The notes beneath the pieces were generated by a model, which did no database searches, was not told the origin of the DNA, and saw only the letters and a program-made list of their open reading frames with translations. A stretch of 64,000 nucleotides of DNA from Paracoccus sp. IB05 (GTDB taxonomy: Bacteria > Pseudomonadota > Alphaproteobacteria > Rhodobacterales > Rhodobacteraceae), in NCBI RefSeq assembly GCF_016405985.1, contig NZ_JAEFCF010000009.1, positions 62,001-126,000 of the forward strand, in the 5' to 3' direction. Positions within the stretch are counted from its first letter, which is position 1. Every line of letters starts with the position of its first letter. This document shows positions 45,436 through 54,121 of the stretch, one piece after another. The position numbers and the translations under genes were made by a program.

Positions 45436-45755
45436 TGGTGAACCCTTACGCGGGTGAGGTGGAGATCACGCTCGACGGGGTGCCGCATGTGGCGAAGCTG
45501 ACGCTTGGCGCGCTGGCGGAGCTGGAGGCGGGGCTGGGAGAGGCCTCGCTGATGGATCTTGTCGAGCGGTTCGAGGGCGGGCGGTTTTCGGGCCGTGACG
45601 TGCTGGCGCTGGTGGTTGCGGGCCTGAGGGGCGGCGGCTGGCGGGGGCAGGCGGGCGATCTGGTCGCGGTCGAGATCGGCGGCGGGCCGGTGGCTGCGGC
45701 AAAGGCCGCAGCGGAGCTTCTCGCCCGGGCGTTTTCGTTCGGAGAGACGAAATGA
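45435..45755 (+). CDS. GTA protein g10 (tail assembly chaperone-like)
   Basis: This 106-residue protein is of the GTA-gp10 family. It starts MVNPYAGEVEITLDGVPH and contains LTLGALAELEAGLGEASLMDLV (abbreviated) and a Gly-rich VAGLRGGGWRGQ. In phages this position encodes the assembly chaperone that binds the tape measure. The start overlaps the g9 stop (TGATG) and the end overlaps g10.1 by 4 nt. Confidence 0.85.
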   Translation: MVNPYAGEVEITLDGVPHVAKLTLGALAELEAGLGEASLMDLVERFEGGRFSGRDVLALVVAGLRGGGWRGQAGDLVAVEIGGGPVAAAKAAAELLARAFSFGETK

Positions 45756-46006
45756 GCCGCAGATTCGACTGGCCGGGGCTGATCCGGGCGGGGCTGCACG
45801 GGCTGGGGCTGGAACCGCGCGTGTTCTGGAGCCTCACGCCGGTCGAGTTGCGGATCATACTGGGGGCGGAGCGGGGGGCTCCGCCCCTGACGCGGGCGCG
45901 GCTGGCAGAACTCGCCGCATCTTTCCCCGACAGAGGGGCCGAGCAAATGAAAGGGGACGAAGATGGCGGAACCGGATCTGCTGGCGGAGCAGCTGGCGGG
46001 GCTTGA
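45752..46006 (+). CDS. GTA protein g10.1 (phage tail assembly chaperone, DUF2376-like)
   Basis: The 84-residue product contains the family pattern FDWPGLIRAGLHGLGLEPRVFWSLTPVELRIIL (abbreviated), then a basic segment LTRARLAELAASFP. The C-terminus is low-complexity Gly/Ala and lies in the overlap with g11, which starts 44 nt before its stop. Together with g10 it probably guides tape-measure folding, as G and GT do in phage lambda. A frameshift product is not required here because both genes have starts. Confidence 0.8.
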   Translation: MSRRFDWPGLIRAGLHGLGLEPRVFWSLTPVELRIILGAERGAPPLTRARLAELAASFPDRGAEQMKGDEDGGTGSAGGAAGGA

Positions 46007-46616
46007 GGACAGGCTGGGGGCCTCGGCTGCGATGGTCGCGGCTTTTGACGGCGAACTGGCGCGACTGAGGGACAGCGCGACCTTCACCTCGCGCGAAGTC
46101 TCGACCCTGTCGAATGGCATTGCGGGGGGCCTCAGGCGGGCGTTTGATGGGCTGGCCTTTGACGGGATGCGGCTCTCGGACGCGCTGAGGGGGGTGGCTC
46201 AGACGATTGTGGATACGGTCTATTCGGTGGCGATGCGGCCGATCCACTCTGCGGCCGGCGGAGCGATTGCCAATGGGATCAACGGGTTGATCTCCGGGCT
46301 GATGCCCTTTGCCAATGGCGCGGGGTTTGCGCAGGGGCGGGTAATGCCCTTTGCCAATGGCGGTGTGGTTTCGGGCCCGGTGTCTTTTCCGATGCGGGGC
46401 GGGCGCGGGCTGATGGGCGAGGCCGGGCCGGAGGCCATCATGCCACTGACCCGCGGCGCGGACGGGAGGCTCGGGGTACAGACCCAGGGCAGCGGGCGGC
46501 CTGTCAATGTGGTGATGAACATTTCCACCCCCGATGTGACGGGGTTCCGGCGCTCGGAAAGCCAGATCGCGGCACAGATGGGCCGGGCGCTGGCGCGCGG
46601 TCAGCGGAACAGGTGA
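45963..46616 (+). CDS. GTA tail tape measure protein (g11)
   Basis: The tape measure sets tail length. It has 217 residues, far shorter than in phages (often over 700) but typical for RcGTA with its short tail. It starts MAEPDLLAEQLAGLEDRL, has a coiled-coil-like first half, a hydrophobic Ala/Gly region (GGAIANGINGLISGLMPFANGAGF, abbreviated), and a C-terminal GEAGPEAIMPLTRGADGRLGV, found at the end of many tape measures. GGAC-GAAG precedes the ATG. Confidence 0.88.
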   Translation: MAEPDLLAEQLAGLEDRLGASAAMVAAFDGELARLRDSATFTSREVSTLSNGIAGGLRRAFDGLAFDGMRLSDALRGVAQTIVDTVYSVAMRPIHSAAGGAIANGINGLISGLMPFANGAGFAQGRVMPFANGGVVSGPVSFPMRGGRGLMGEAGPEAIMPLTRGADGRLGVQTQGSGRPVNVVMNISTPDVTGFRRSESQIAAQMGRALARGQRNR

Positions 46617-46626
46617 GGAGAGGCGC

Positions 46627-47256
46627 ATGTTTCATGAAGTAAGGTTCCCCGCCAATCTGAGCTTTGGCTCGGTCGGCGGGCCGGAGCGGCGCACCGAGAT
46701 TGTGACGCTGGCCAATGGGTTTGAAGAGCGCAACACGCCCTGGGCCCATTCGCGCCGGCATTATGATGCAGGCGTTGGGCTGAGGTCCCTTGATGATCTT
46801 GAGGCGCTGATTGCCTTTTTCGAGGCGCGGCGCGGGCAGTTGCATGGGTTTCGCTGGAAGGACTGGTCGGATTACCGCTCCTGTCTGCCATCGGGCAAGG
46901 TTGGTCCCCTGGACCAGCTTCTCGGACATGGGGATGGGGCAACAACGGCTTTCCCGCTTCTGAAGGCTTACCGTTCGGGCGAGGAAGGCTATTCGCGACC
47001 GGTCCGCAAGCCAGTGGCGGGCTCCGTGCTGGTCGCGCTGGCCGATGATCCGAAGGTCGAGGGCATCGAGTTCACGGTCGACAGCGCGAAGGGCGAGATC
47101 CTTTTCGAAGTGCCGCCTCCTTTGGGCACAAGGGTTACGGCGGGGTTTGAATTCGATGTGCCGGTGCGGTTCGACGCCGACCGGATCCAGGTTTCCGTCG
47201 CGAGCTTCCAGGCCGGCGACGTTCTGAATGTCCCGGTGGTGGAGATCAGACTGTGA
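46627..47256 (+). CDS. GTA distal tail protein (g12, DUF2460)
   Basis: The distal tail protein connects the tube to the baseplate. It has 209 residues of the DUF2460/TIGR02217 family. Diagnostic pieces are MFHEVRFPANLSFGSVGGPER (abbreviated), WAHSRRHYDAGVGLRSLDDL, FEARRGQLHGFRWKDWSDY and the C-terminal FDVPVRFDADRI. GAGGAGAG lies just upstream, and the end overlaps g13 by 4 nt. Confidence 0.93.
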   Translation: MFHEVRFPANLSFGSVGGPERRTEIVTLANGFEERNTPWAHSRRHYDAGVGLRSLDDLEALIAFFEARRGQLHGFRWKDWSDYRSCLPSGKVGPLDQLLGHGDGATTAFPLLKAYRSGEEGYSRPVRKPVAGSVLVALADDPKVEGIEFTVDSAKGEILFEVPPPLGTRVTAGFEFDVPVRFDADRIQVSVASFQAGDVLNVPVVEIRL

Positions 47257-48167
47257 CACTTGCGCTGGATGATCATTTGCAGACCGGGGTGACCGGCCTT
47301 TGCCATCTGTGGACCGTTGCGCAGCCGGATGGAGAGGTGCTTGGCTTCACCGATCACGATTGTGATCTTGCTGTAGAGGGGGTGATCCATCGCGCGGGTT
47401 CGGGGCTGACCGCCAGCGCGCTTCAGCAGGCCACGGGGCTTGCGGTGGACAATTCCGAGGCTGTGGGGGCGCTCAGTGCTGCGGCAATCACGGCAGAGGA
47501 TCTGGATGCGGGGCGGTATGACGGCGCCGAGGTGCGGATCTGGCTTGCGATCTGGGCACAGCCCTCAGAGCGGCGTGAGCTGTTTCGCGGCTCGCTGGGC
47601 GAGGTGAGCCGGCGTGGTGCGGCCTTTCGGGCGGAGTTGCGCGGCCTTGCTGAACCGCTGGGGCAGCCGGGGGGCTTTGCCTATACGCGGAGTTGCTCGG
47701 CCGTGCTGGGGGATGTGCGCTGCAAGTTCAGCCTGCAGACCCCGGGCTATTTCTGCGACATCGGACTGCAGCAGGTCAGCGAGGACCGGAGAGAGTTCAC
47801 CTTTGATGCCTTGCCGGGCTTTGATCCGCGCTGGTTTGAACATGGCCGGCTGAAAGTGCTCAGCGGTGCTGCAGCTGGTCTCAGCGCGATGATCCGCTCG
47901 GACGATCTGCGGCCCGGGGGGCGGCGCGTCGTGCTTTGGGAGGGCATTCGCGCGGCGCTGATGGCGGGGGATCAGCTTCGGCTCTTTGCCGGTTGCGATA
48001 AACAGGCTGGAAGCTGTCGCGCTAAATTCAGAAATTTCAATAATTTTCGAGGATTTCCTCATCTTCCGGAGGAGGACTGGCTGACAAGTTATCCCCGCTC
48101 TGACCGACCCGCGACCGGGGGTCGGCGCGTCTTGCCGATCTGGGCGAATACCAATGGCAGAAGCTGA
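47253..48167 (+). CDS. GTA baseplate hub protein (g13, DUF2163)
   Basis: The hub protein of the baseplate has 304 residues. It starts MTLALDDHLQTGVTGLCHLW, then GFTDHDCDL, a family signature. Later come the cysteine-bearing SCSAVLGDVRCKFSLQTPGY and a C-terminal CDKQAGSCRAKFRNFNNFRGFPHLPEEDW (abbreviated). In RcGTA it binds iron-sulfur or metal through these cysteines, as I recall; that detail needs checking. It overlaps g14 by 14 nt. Confidence 0.92.
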   Translation: MTLALDDHLQTGVTGLCHLWTVAQPDGEVLGFTDHDCDLAVEGVIHRAGSGLTASALQQATGLAVDNSEAVGALSAAAITAEDLDAGRYDGAEVRIWLAIWAQPSERRELFRGSLGEVSRRGAAFRAELRGLAEPLGQPGGFAYTRSCSAVLGDVRCKFSLQTPGYFCDIGLQQVSEDRREFTFDALPGFDPRWFEHGRLKVLSGAAAGLSAMIRSDDLRPGGRRVVLWEGIRAALMAGDQLRLFAGCDKQAGSCRAKFRNFNNFRGFPHLPEEDWLTSYPRSDRPATGGRRVLPIWANTNGRS

Positions 48168-48609
48168 CGCAACGGCTCGCACGGCATTGCGCGCGGTTGC
48201 TGAGGCGCGGCTCTGGCTTGGAACACCCTATATCCATCAGGCGAGTTGTGCTGGCGCCGGCGCCGACTGTCTTGGTCTGATCCGGGGCATCTGGCGCAAG
48301 CTCTATGGGGCCGAGCCCTGTGCGCTGCCAGCCTACAGCGCCGACTGGGCCGAGGCCGGCGCAGGTGAGGTTTTGCAGGAAGCCGCCAGCACCTGGCTGA
48401 TCGCCAAAGCGACCGCGCCTGCCATTGGTGATGTGCTTTTGTTCCGGATGCGGGACGGCGGAGCGGCAAAGCACCTTGGGCTCCAGTCGGCCACGGGGCG
48501 CGATGCACGGTTCATCCATGCCTTTTCCGGCCATGCGGTCACTGAAAGCGCACTCACATTCCCCTGGGCGCGGCGCATTGCTGCGCGCTTTTCCTTTCCG
48601 CCGATCTGA
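48154..48609 (+). CDS. GTA cell-wall peptidase (g14, NlpC/P60)
   Basis: The peptidase at the tail tip cuts peptidoglycan during DNA delivery. It has 151 residues, with the NlpC/P60 nucleophile Cys39 in GAGADCLGLIRGIW and the catalytic His in AAKHLGLQSA. The motif order Cys-His matches the family. The gene starts inside the last 14 nt of g13, so the two are translationally coupled, and it is followed 18 nt later by g15. Confidence 0.92.
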   Translation: MAEADATARTALRAVAEARLWLGTPYIHQASCAGAGADCLGLIRGIWRKLYGAEPCALPAYSADWAEAGAGEVLQEAASTWLIAKATAPAIGDVLLFRMRDGGAAKHLGLQSATGRDARFIHAFSGHAVTESALTFPWARRIAARFSFPPI

Positions 48610-48627
48610 CAGACGGAGCGATATACG

Positions 48628-51600
48628 ATGGCAACGCTTTTGCTCTCGGCGGCCGGGGCCGCATTTGGTGCGGGCTTTGGCGGCACTGTGCTGGGCCTTT
48701 CGGGCGCTGTTATCGGGCGCGCAATCGGGGCTACGATGGGTCGGGTCATTGACCAGAAGATCCTCGGGGGGGGCGCGGATGCAGTTGAGGTCGGTCGCAT
48801 TGACCGGCTCCGGCTGATGAGCGCGGGTGAGGGCAAAGCCATCGCAAAGCTCTGGGGCCGGATGCGGCTGGCGGGCCATGTAATCTGGGCCTCGCAATAT
48901 GAGGAGCACAGCCGCTCGCGGCGGGGTGGCAAGGGGGCACCGTCGGGGCCGTCGGTGACGGAGTATTCCTATACAGTCAGCCTCGCGATCGGGCTTTGCG
49001 AGGGCGAGATCCTGCGCGTTGGCCGTATCTGGGCCGATGGTACCGAAATCGAGCCGCGCAGCCTTTCGCTCCGGGTCTATCATGGCACCGAGGACCAGCT
49101 GCCCGACCCCAGGATCGAAGCGATCGAGGGCGAGGGGGAGGTGCCGGCGTTTCGCGGTCTTGCCTATGTGGTGATCGAGGATCTCGACGTGACCGCTTAT
49201 GGCAACCGGGTGCCACAGTTCAGTTTCGAGGTGGTGCGCAGTGCGCAGGGGCCGCATGTGGCGCCTGAAGATACGCTTTCCGGACTGGTGAGCGCGGTCG
49301 CGATAATCCCCGGAACCGGAGAATATGCGCTGGCGACGACTCCGGTCCATATCAGCTATGGCCCGGGCGAGAATGTCGCGGTCAACAGCACGTCACCCTC
49401 AGGCCTTACCGATTTCCGGACCGGGCTCGATCAGCTCTCGGGCGAGTTGCCGAACTGTGGTTCGGTCTCGCTGGTCGTGTCCTGGTTCGGAAGCGATCTG
49501 CGCTGCGGCAGGTGCGAGATCCGGCCCAAAGTCGAACAGCGCAATCATGATGGTCAGGGGATGGCCTGGCATGCGGGGGGCGTGACACGGGCAACAGCCG
49601 GCGAAGTGCCCAGGCGCGACAGTGGTCCGGTCTATGGCGGGACGCCAGCTGATGCCTCGGTCATCGAGGCGATACGCGCCATCCGGGCGGATGGGAAAGA
49701 GGTGATGTTCTATCCGTTTATCCTGATGGAACAACAGCCGGAGAACGGGCTGCCCGATCCCTGGTCCGGCGCTGCGGATCAGCCGGTCATGCCCTGGCGC
49801 GGACGGATCACCACCGATCAGGCACCGGGACGCCAGGGGAGCACGGATCGAACGGCACAGGCCGATGACGAGGTTGCGGCCTTTTTTGGCGCCGCACAGC
49901 CGGCGCATTTCAGCGCTGCGGGCAGTCATATCCTGTATTCTGGACCGGAAGAATGGCGCTATCGCCGCTTTATCCTGCATTACGCGCATCTTTGCGCCCT
50001 CGCCGGCGGCGTCGATGCGTTCTGCATCGGCTCTGAGATGCGCAGCCTGACGCAGATCCGCAATGGAGCGGACGCTTTCCCGGCGGTGGCGGGGCTGATG
50101 CAGCTCGCGGCTGAGGTGCGGGCGATCCTCGGGCCGGCGGTGAAGATCAGCTATGCCGCTGACTGGACCGAATATGGCAGCTATGTCGCGGATGGAAACC
50201 TCTATTTCCCGCTGGATGATCTCTGGGCGCATCCGGCGGTGGATTTCATCGGGATCGACAATTATATGCCGCTGTCCGACTGGCGCGATGGCGAAGATCA
50301 CGCTGATGCCGCCTGGTCGGCGGTCTGGAACCCGGACTATCTGAAGGCCAATATCGAGGGCGGCGAGGGGTTCGACTGGTATTACGACAGCCCGGAGGGC
50401 GAAGCGGCCCAGGTCCGGCTGCCCATCACAGATGGCGCCTTTGAGGAGCCCTGGGTTTTTCGGGTCAAGGATATGCGCAACTGGTGGCAGATGCCGCATC
50501 ACAGCCGGACAAGTGGAGTGCGTTCAACCACCCCGACGGCATGGGAGCCGCAGTCAAAGCCGATCCTCTTTACCGAATATGGCTGTGCGGCGGTCGACAA
50601 GGGCACCAACCAGCCGAATAAATTCCTCGATCTTATGTCCTCGGAATCGGCCTTACCCCGGGCCTCGAACGGGGCGAGGGACGATCTGATCCAGATGCAA
50701 TATCTGCGCGCCATGAACAGCTATTGGCGAGATCCGGAAATGAACCCGCAATCCTCGCGCTATGACGGGCGGATGATAGATATGAGCCGCGCCCATGTCT
50801 GGGCCTGGGATGCGCGGCCTTTCCCGGAATTCCCTGGCCGCGTGGATAAATGGACCGACGGGCCGGCCTATCTGCGCGGCCACTGGCTGAACGGGCGGGC
50901 GACCGGCCAGCCGCTGGCAGCCGTGATCAGAGAGATTTGCGGCAGCCATGGCATCGCGATGGCGGAGACTGCCACGGCGCAGGCTGTTGTGCGCGGCTAT
51001 CTGGTGGATCAGGTGCAAAGCGGCCGCGCAAGCCTGCAACCCTTGCTGCAGACCTTCGGCGTCGATGCTTACGACCTGGATGGTAAACTGGTCTTCCAGC
51101 GCCGTTTGCCAGGCATTGATCACCGGCTCGCCTCCGAACTCTATGCGGTGGACGAGCTGGAAGGCCAGGCCGAAGTGACGCGCGCGCCAGAGGTCGAGAC
51201 CGGCGAGTCTATCCGTCTTGGCTTTATCGACGCAGAGGCAGGTTACGAGGCGCGGATGGCCGAGACCCGGCACCCGGCGGACAGGTTGCACCGTGTCGCG
51301 GGCACCGAGGTTTCGCTTGCGATGACATCGGCAGAAGGGCTTGGCGTCACCCGGCGCTGGCTGGCAGAATCGCGGATCGCGCGGGATGGCTTGCGCCTCA
51401 GCCTGTCGCTTTCCCGCATGGATGTCGGGCCTGGGGATCGTATCGCGACGCAAGACGGCTCGGTCTGGCGGGTGGAGCGCGTAGAGCAGACCGAACAGCG
51501 CCGTATCGAGGCGGTGCGAATTGAGGGCGGGATATATGAGGTCCGCGATGAAGGCGGCGTGCCGCCCGCCCTGGCGCCCTTTGTCTCGCCGGTTCCGGTC

Positions 51601-52527
51601 TGGCCGGTGTTTCTCGACCTGCCGCTGCTCAGGGGGGATGAAGAACCGCACCGGCCCTATATCGCTGTGGGAGCACGCCCCTGGCCGGGCTCGGTCGCGC
51701 TCTGGTCGCAGACTGCGGTCGGCGGGTTTACCCTGAACCGCCTTGTCACAGCACCTTCGGTCATCGGGCGTACCGAGACCGAACTTCTCGCAGCGCGGCC
51801 AGGTGTCTGGGACCGGGGCGAGCCGCTGCGGATCCGGCTGAGCACAGGCGTGCTGAGCGCGGCCAATCCGGTTGCGGTGCTCAATGGCGCCAATGTGATG
51901 GCGATTGGCGATGGCTCTGCCGGCAATTGGGAGGTGATCCAGTTTGCCGGGGCCGAGCTGGTCGCACCCCGGACCTGGGAGGTTACTCTCCGACTGCGCG
52001 GCCAGGCGGGGACGGATGGGGTCATGCCTGCGGCCTGGCCCGTGGGCAGTACGGTCGTGCTGCTGGACGGGGTGCCGGCGCAAATGGAGCTCTCGATGGA
52101 TGCGCGGGGCCTTTCGCGCCGCTACCGGATCGGGGTATCGGGGCGCGGCTATGATGATCCGAATGTGGTCGAGATCGCGACGGCATTTGACGGGATCGGC
52201 TTGCGGCCAATGCCGGTGAGCCATTTGCGCGGCACTGCACGGGCCGGCCAGGATCTGAGCCTCAGCTGGATCCGGCGGACGCGGATCGGGGGCGACAGCT
52301 GGCAACAGACCGAAGTACCGCTTTCCGAAGAAAGCGAGGGTTATATGGTGCGAATCCTCGTCGCGGATGTCATCAGGCGAGAGGTGACAACATCGGCGCC
52401 GCATTATGCCTATCCGCTGGCACAGCAGGTTCAGGATGGCGCGCAGTCCGGCTTTACGGCGATGATCGCCCAGCTGTCGCCATCCTTCGGAGCGGGGCCG
52501 TTTCGGTCACTGGCAGTGGCACCCTGA
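48628..52527 (+). CDS. GTA host-specificity / megatron protein (g15)
   Basis: This large tail-tip protein has 1299 residues and forms the central baseplate cone. The N-terminus has a Gly-rich hydrophobic stretch (LLSAAGAAFGAGFGGTVLGL). A GTA TIM-barrel-like domain spans roughly residues 400-720 (WRYRRFILHYAHLCALAGGVDAF, abbreviated, and KISYAADWTEYGSY). The C-terminal phage-tail Rcc01698-like domain follows. The length equals the RcGTA family. It is the last structural gene; the cysE start follows after about 105 nt. Confidence 0.93.
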   Translation: MATLLLSAAGAAFGAGFGGTVLGLSGAVIGRAIGATMGRVIDQKILGGGADAVEVGRIDRLRLMSAGEGKAIAKLWGRMRLAGHVIWASQYEEHSRSRRGGKGAPSGPSVTEYSYTVSLAIGLCEGEILRVGRIWADGTEIEPRSLSLRVYHGTEDQLPDPRIEAIEGEGEVPAFRGLAYVVIEDLDVTAYGNRVPQFSFEVVRSAQGPHVAPEDTLSGLVSAVAIIPGTGEYALATTPVHISYGPGENVAVNSTSPSGLTDFRTGLDQLSGELPNCGSVSLVVSWFGSDLRCGRCEIRPKVEQRNHDGQGMAWHAGGVTRATAGEVPRRDSGPVYGGTPADASVIEAIRAIRADGKEVMFYPFILMEQQPENGLPDPWSGAADQPVMPWRGRITTDQAPGRQGSTDRTAQADDEVAAFFGAAQPAHFSAAGSHILYSGPEEWRYRRFILHYAHLCALAGGVDAFCIGSEMRSLTQIRNGADAFPAVAGLMQLAAEVRAILGPAVKISYAADWTEYGSYVADGNLYFPLDDLWAHPAVDFIGIDNYMPLSDWRDGEDHADAAWSAVWNPDYLKANIEGGEGFDWYYDSPEGEAAQVRLPITDGAFEEPWVFRVKDMRNWWQMPHHSRTSGVRSTTPTAWEPQSKPILFTEYGCAAVDKGTNQPNKFLDLMSSESALPRASNGARDDLIQMQYLRAMNSYWRDPEMNPQSSRYDGRMIDMSRAHVWAWDARPFPEFPGRVDKWTDGPAYLRGHWLNGRATGQPLAAVIREICGSHGIAMAETATAQAVVRGYLVDQVQSGRASLQPLLQTFGVDAYDLDGKLVFQRRLPGIDHRLASELYAVDELEGQAEVTRAPEVETGESIRLGFIDAEAGYEARMAETRHPADRLHRVAGTEVSLAMTSAEGLGVTRRWLAESRIARDGLRLSLSLSRMDVGPGDRIATQDGSVWRVERVEQTEQRRIEAVRIEGGIYEVRDEGGVPPALAPFVSPVPVWPVFLDLPLLRGDEEPHRPYIAVGARPWPGSVALWSQTAVGGFTLNRLVTAPSVIGRTETELLAARPGVWDRGEPLRIRLSTGVLSAANPVAVLNGANVMAIGDGSAGNWEVIQFAGAELVAPRTWEVTLRLRGQAGTDGVMPAAWPVGSTVVLLDGVPAQMELSMDARGLSRRYRIGVSGRGYDDPNVVEIATAFDGIGLRPMPVSHLRGTARAGQDLSLSWIRRTRIGGDSWQQTEVPLSEESEGYMVRILVADVIRREVTTSAPHYAYPLAQQVQDGAQSGFTAMIAQLSPSFGAGPFRSLAVAP

Positions 52528-52633
52528 GCGCGGCCGGAACATCTTCCTTTCCGGATTGCCGATTCTGCCCGCATCGGAGATAATCTTTTCTGTTTCCGCC
52601 CGCTGATTGCGGCGGCTCGTAACGGGGATTGCC

Positions 52634-53440
52634 ATGGCCGAAACCAGACAACGTGTCACGACGCTCGATCCGGTCTGGACGAGGATCTGCAGCGAGGCGG
52701 TAGAGGCTGTCGGCGCAGAGCCGCTGCTGGGCGCCCTGATCCATTCGGGCCTGCTGCACCACGCCACTTTTGAGCGGGCTCTGGCGTACCGCTTTTCGCT
52801 AAAACTCGCCTCGGGTGAGATGAGCGAACAGATCCTGCGCGAAATCGCCGACGAGGCCTATGGTGCCGCGCCCGAACTTGGCGCGGCGGCACGTGCCGAT
52901 CTCATGGCGGTCTATGAGCGCGACCCGGCCTGCCATCGCTACCTGCAGCCCGTCCTGTTCTTCAAGGGCTACCAGGCGGTGCAGGCCTATCGGATCGGCC
53001 ATTGGCTTTGGGAGAAGGGCCGTGTCGATCTGGCCTATTTCGTGCAGATGCGGGTGTCCGAGGCTTTTGGGGTCGACATCCACCCCGCCGCCCGGATCGG
53101 CAAGGGCATCATGATCGACCATGCGCATTCGATCGTGATCGGAGAAACTGCGGTCGTTGGCGACAATGTCTCGATGCTGCATTCGGTGACACTCGGCGGC
53201 ACCGGCAAGGAAGATGGCGACCGGCATCCCAAGATCGGCAATGGTGTGCTGATCGGGGCGGGCGCCAAGGTTCTCGGCAATATCCGGGTCGGCAATTGCT
53301 CGCGGATCGCGGCCGGTTCGGTCGTGCTCGAGGAGGTGCCGCCGGAAACCACCGTCGCCGGGGTTCCCGCGCGTGTGGTGGGCAAGGCCGGCTGCGCCCA
53401 GCCTGCGCTGAGCATGGATCAGCAATTCAGGGCGGAGTGA
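52634..53440 (+). CDS. cysE: serine O-acetyltransferase
   Basis: CysE makes O-acetylserine from serine and acetyl-CoA, the first step of cysteine synthesis. It has 268 residues from ATG 52634. The N-terminal helical domain contains FFKGYQAVQAYRIGHWLW. The left-handed beta-helix follows, with the catalytic region FGVDIHPAARIGKGIMIDHAHSIVIGE (abbreviated) and HPKIGNGVLIGAGAKVLGNI. The C-terminal tail (AQPALSMDQQF) is where cysteine synthase binds. The in-frame start at 52607 lacks similarity. Confidence 0.95.
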   Translation: MAETRQRVTTLDPVWTRICSEAVEAVGAEPLLGALIHSGLLHHATFERALAYRFSLKLASGEMSEQILREIADEAYGAAPELGAAARADLMAVYERDPACHRYLQPVLFFKGYQAVQAYRIGHWLWEKGRVDLAYFVQMRVSEAFGVDIHPAARIGKGIMIDHAHSIVIGETAVVGDNVSMLHSVTLGGTGKEDGDRHPKIGNGVLIGAGAKVLGNIRVGNCSRIAAGSVVLEEVPPETTVAGVPARVVGKAGCAQPALSMDQQFRAE

Positions 53441-53449
53441 GCAGGGCAT

Positions 53450-54121
53450 TTGACGGCAGGTATTGGTTCCGGGGGTAAGGCCTTTTTCCGCAGAGCGGCT
53501 GCCGCTTTTGCCGGCAGCGCAATCACCCTATTCGCGCGGATCGTTACCGCTCCGCGCGCCATCTGGTCGGGGATCGAGCCGCTGCCGAAGCAGCGGGTCT
53601 ATTTCGCCAATCACACTTCCAATGCCGATTTCGTGCTGCTCTGGACGGTGCTGCCGCCGATGCTTCGGGCGCGAACCCGCCCGGTCGCGGCGCTGGAATA
53701 TTGGCTGAAAACCCCGCTTCGCGCCTTTATTGGCCGCGATGTCTTCAACGCCGTGCTGATTGACCGCCGCCCGGAAGAGCGGGTCGAGGATCCGGTCGCG
53801 CTGATGGGGCAGGCCCTGGCCGAGGGCTCGTCGCTGATCCTCTTCCCCGAAGGCGTGCGCAATATGACGGAAGAGCCGCTTTTGCCCTTCCGCACCGGCC
53901 TCTTCCATCTTGCGAAACAAAATCCCGAAATTGATCTGGTGCCGGTCTGGATTTCGAACCTCAACCGGGTGATGCCCAAGGGGGAGATCATTCCGCTGCC
54001 GCTGATCTGCACCCTGACCTTCGGCGCCCCGCTGCATCTCGGTGACACTGAAGAGAAGGGGGATTTTCTCGCCCGCAGCCATGCTGCGCTGATCGCGCTG
54101 AAAGAGACGGTGCCGGCATGA
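53450..54121 (+). CDS. 1-acyl-sn-glycerol-3-phosphate acyltransferase-like protein (PlsC family)
   Basis: This enzyme is predicted to acylate a lysophospholipid at the inner membrane. It has 223 residues. The block I motif NHTSNADF resembles HX4D. FIGRDVF and the FPEGVRNM-type block III follow, and VPVWISNLNRV resembles block IV. The only start in frame is TTG 53450, with AGGG just upstream. It overlaps the next gene by 4 nt. In context it heads a three-gene lipid operon with CdsA-like and CDP-alcohol phosphotransferase-like partners. Confidence 0.85.
   Translation: MTAGIGSGGKAFFRRAAAAFAGSAITLFARIVTAPRAIWSGIEPLPKQRVYFANHTSNADFVLLWTVLPPMLRARTRPVAALEYWLKTPLRAFIGRDVFNAVLIDRRPEERVEDPVALMGQALAEGSSLILFPEGVRNMTEEPLLPFRTGLFHLAKQNPEIDLVPVWISNLNRVMPKGEIIPLPLICTLTFGAPLHLGDTEEKGDFLARSHAALIALKETVPA

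Noticed and set aside
48037-50502. Long minus-strand frames opposite GTA g14 and g15
   Set aside because: The sense-strand GTA genes explain the codon bias; the antisense products have no family and are Arg/Pro/His-rich.
38544-52527. Interpretation as a prophage
   Set aside because: There is no integrase, repressor, replication or lysis gene and no attachment-site repeat, while gene order and sizes (short tape measure, g15 megatron) match RcGTA.
52528-52633. Terminator after GTA g15
   Set aside because: Only a weak 6-bp stem (CCGGAA/TTCCGG) with a large loop and no T-run is visible, so I do not call one.
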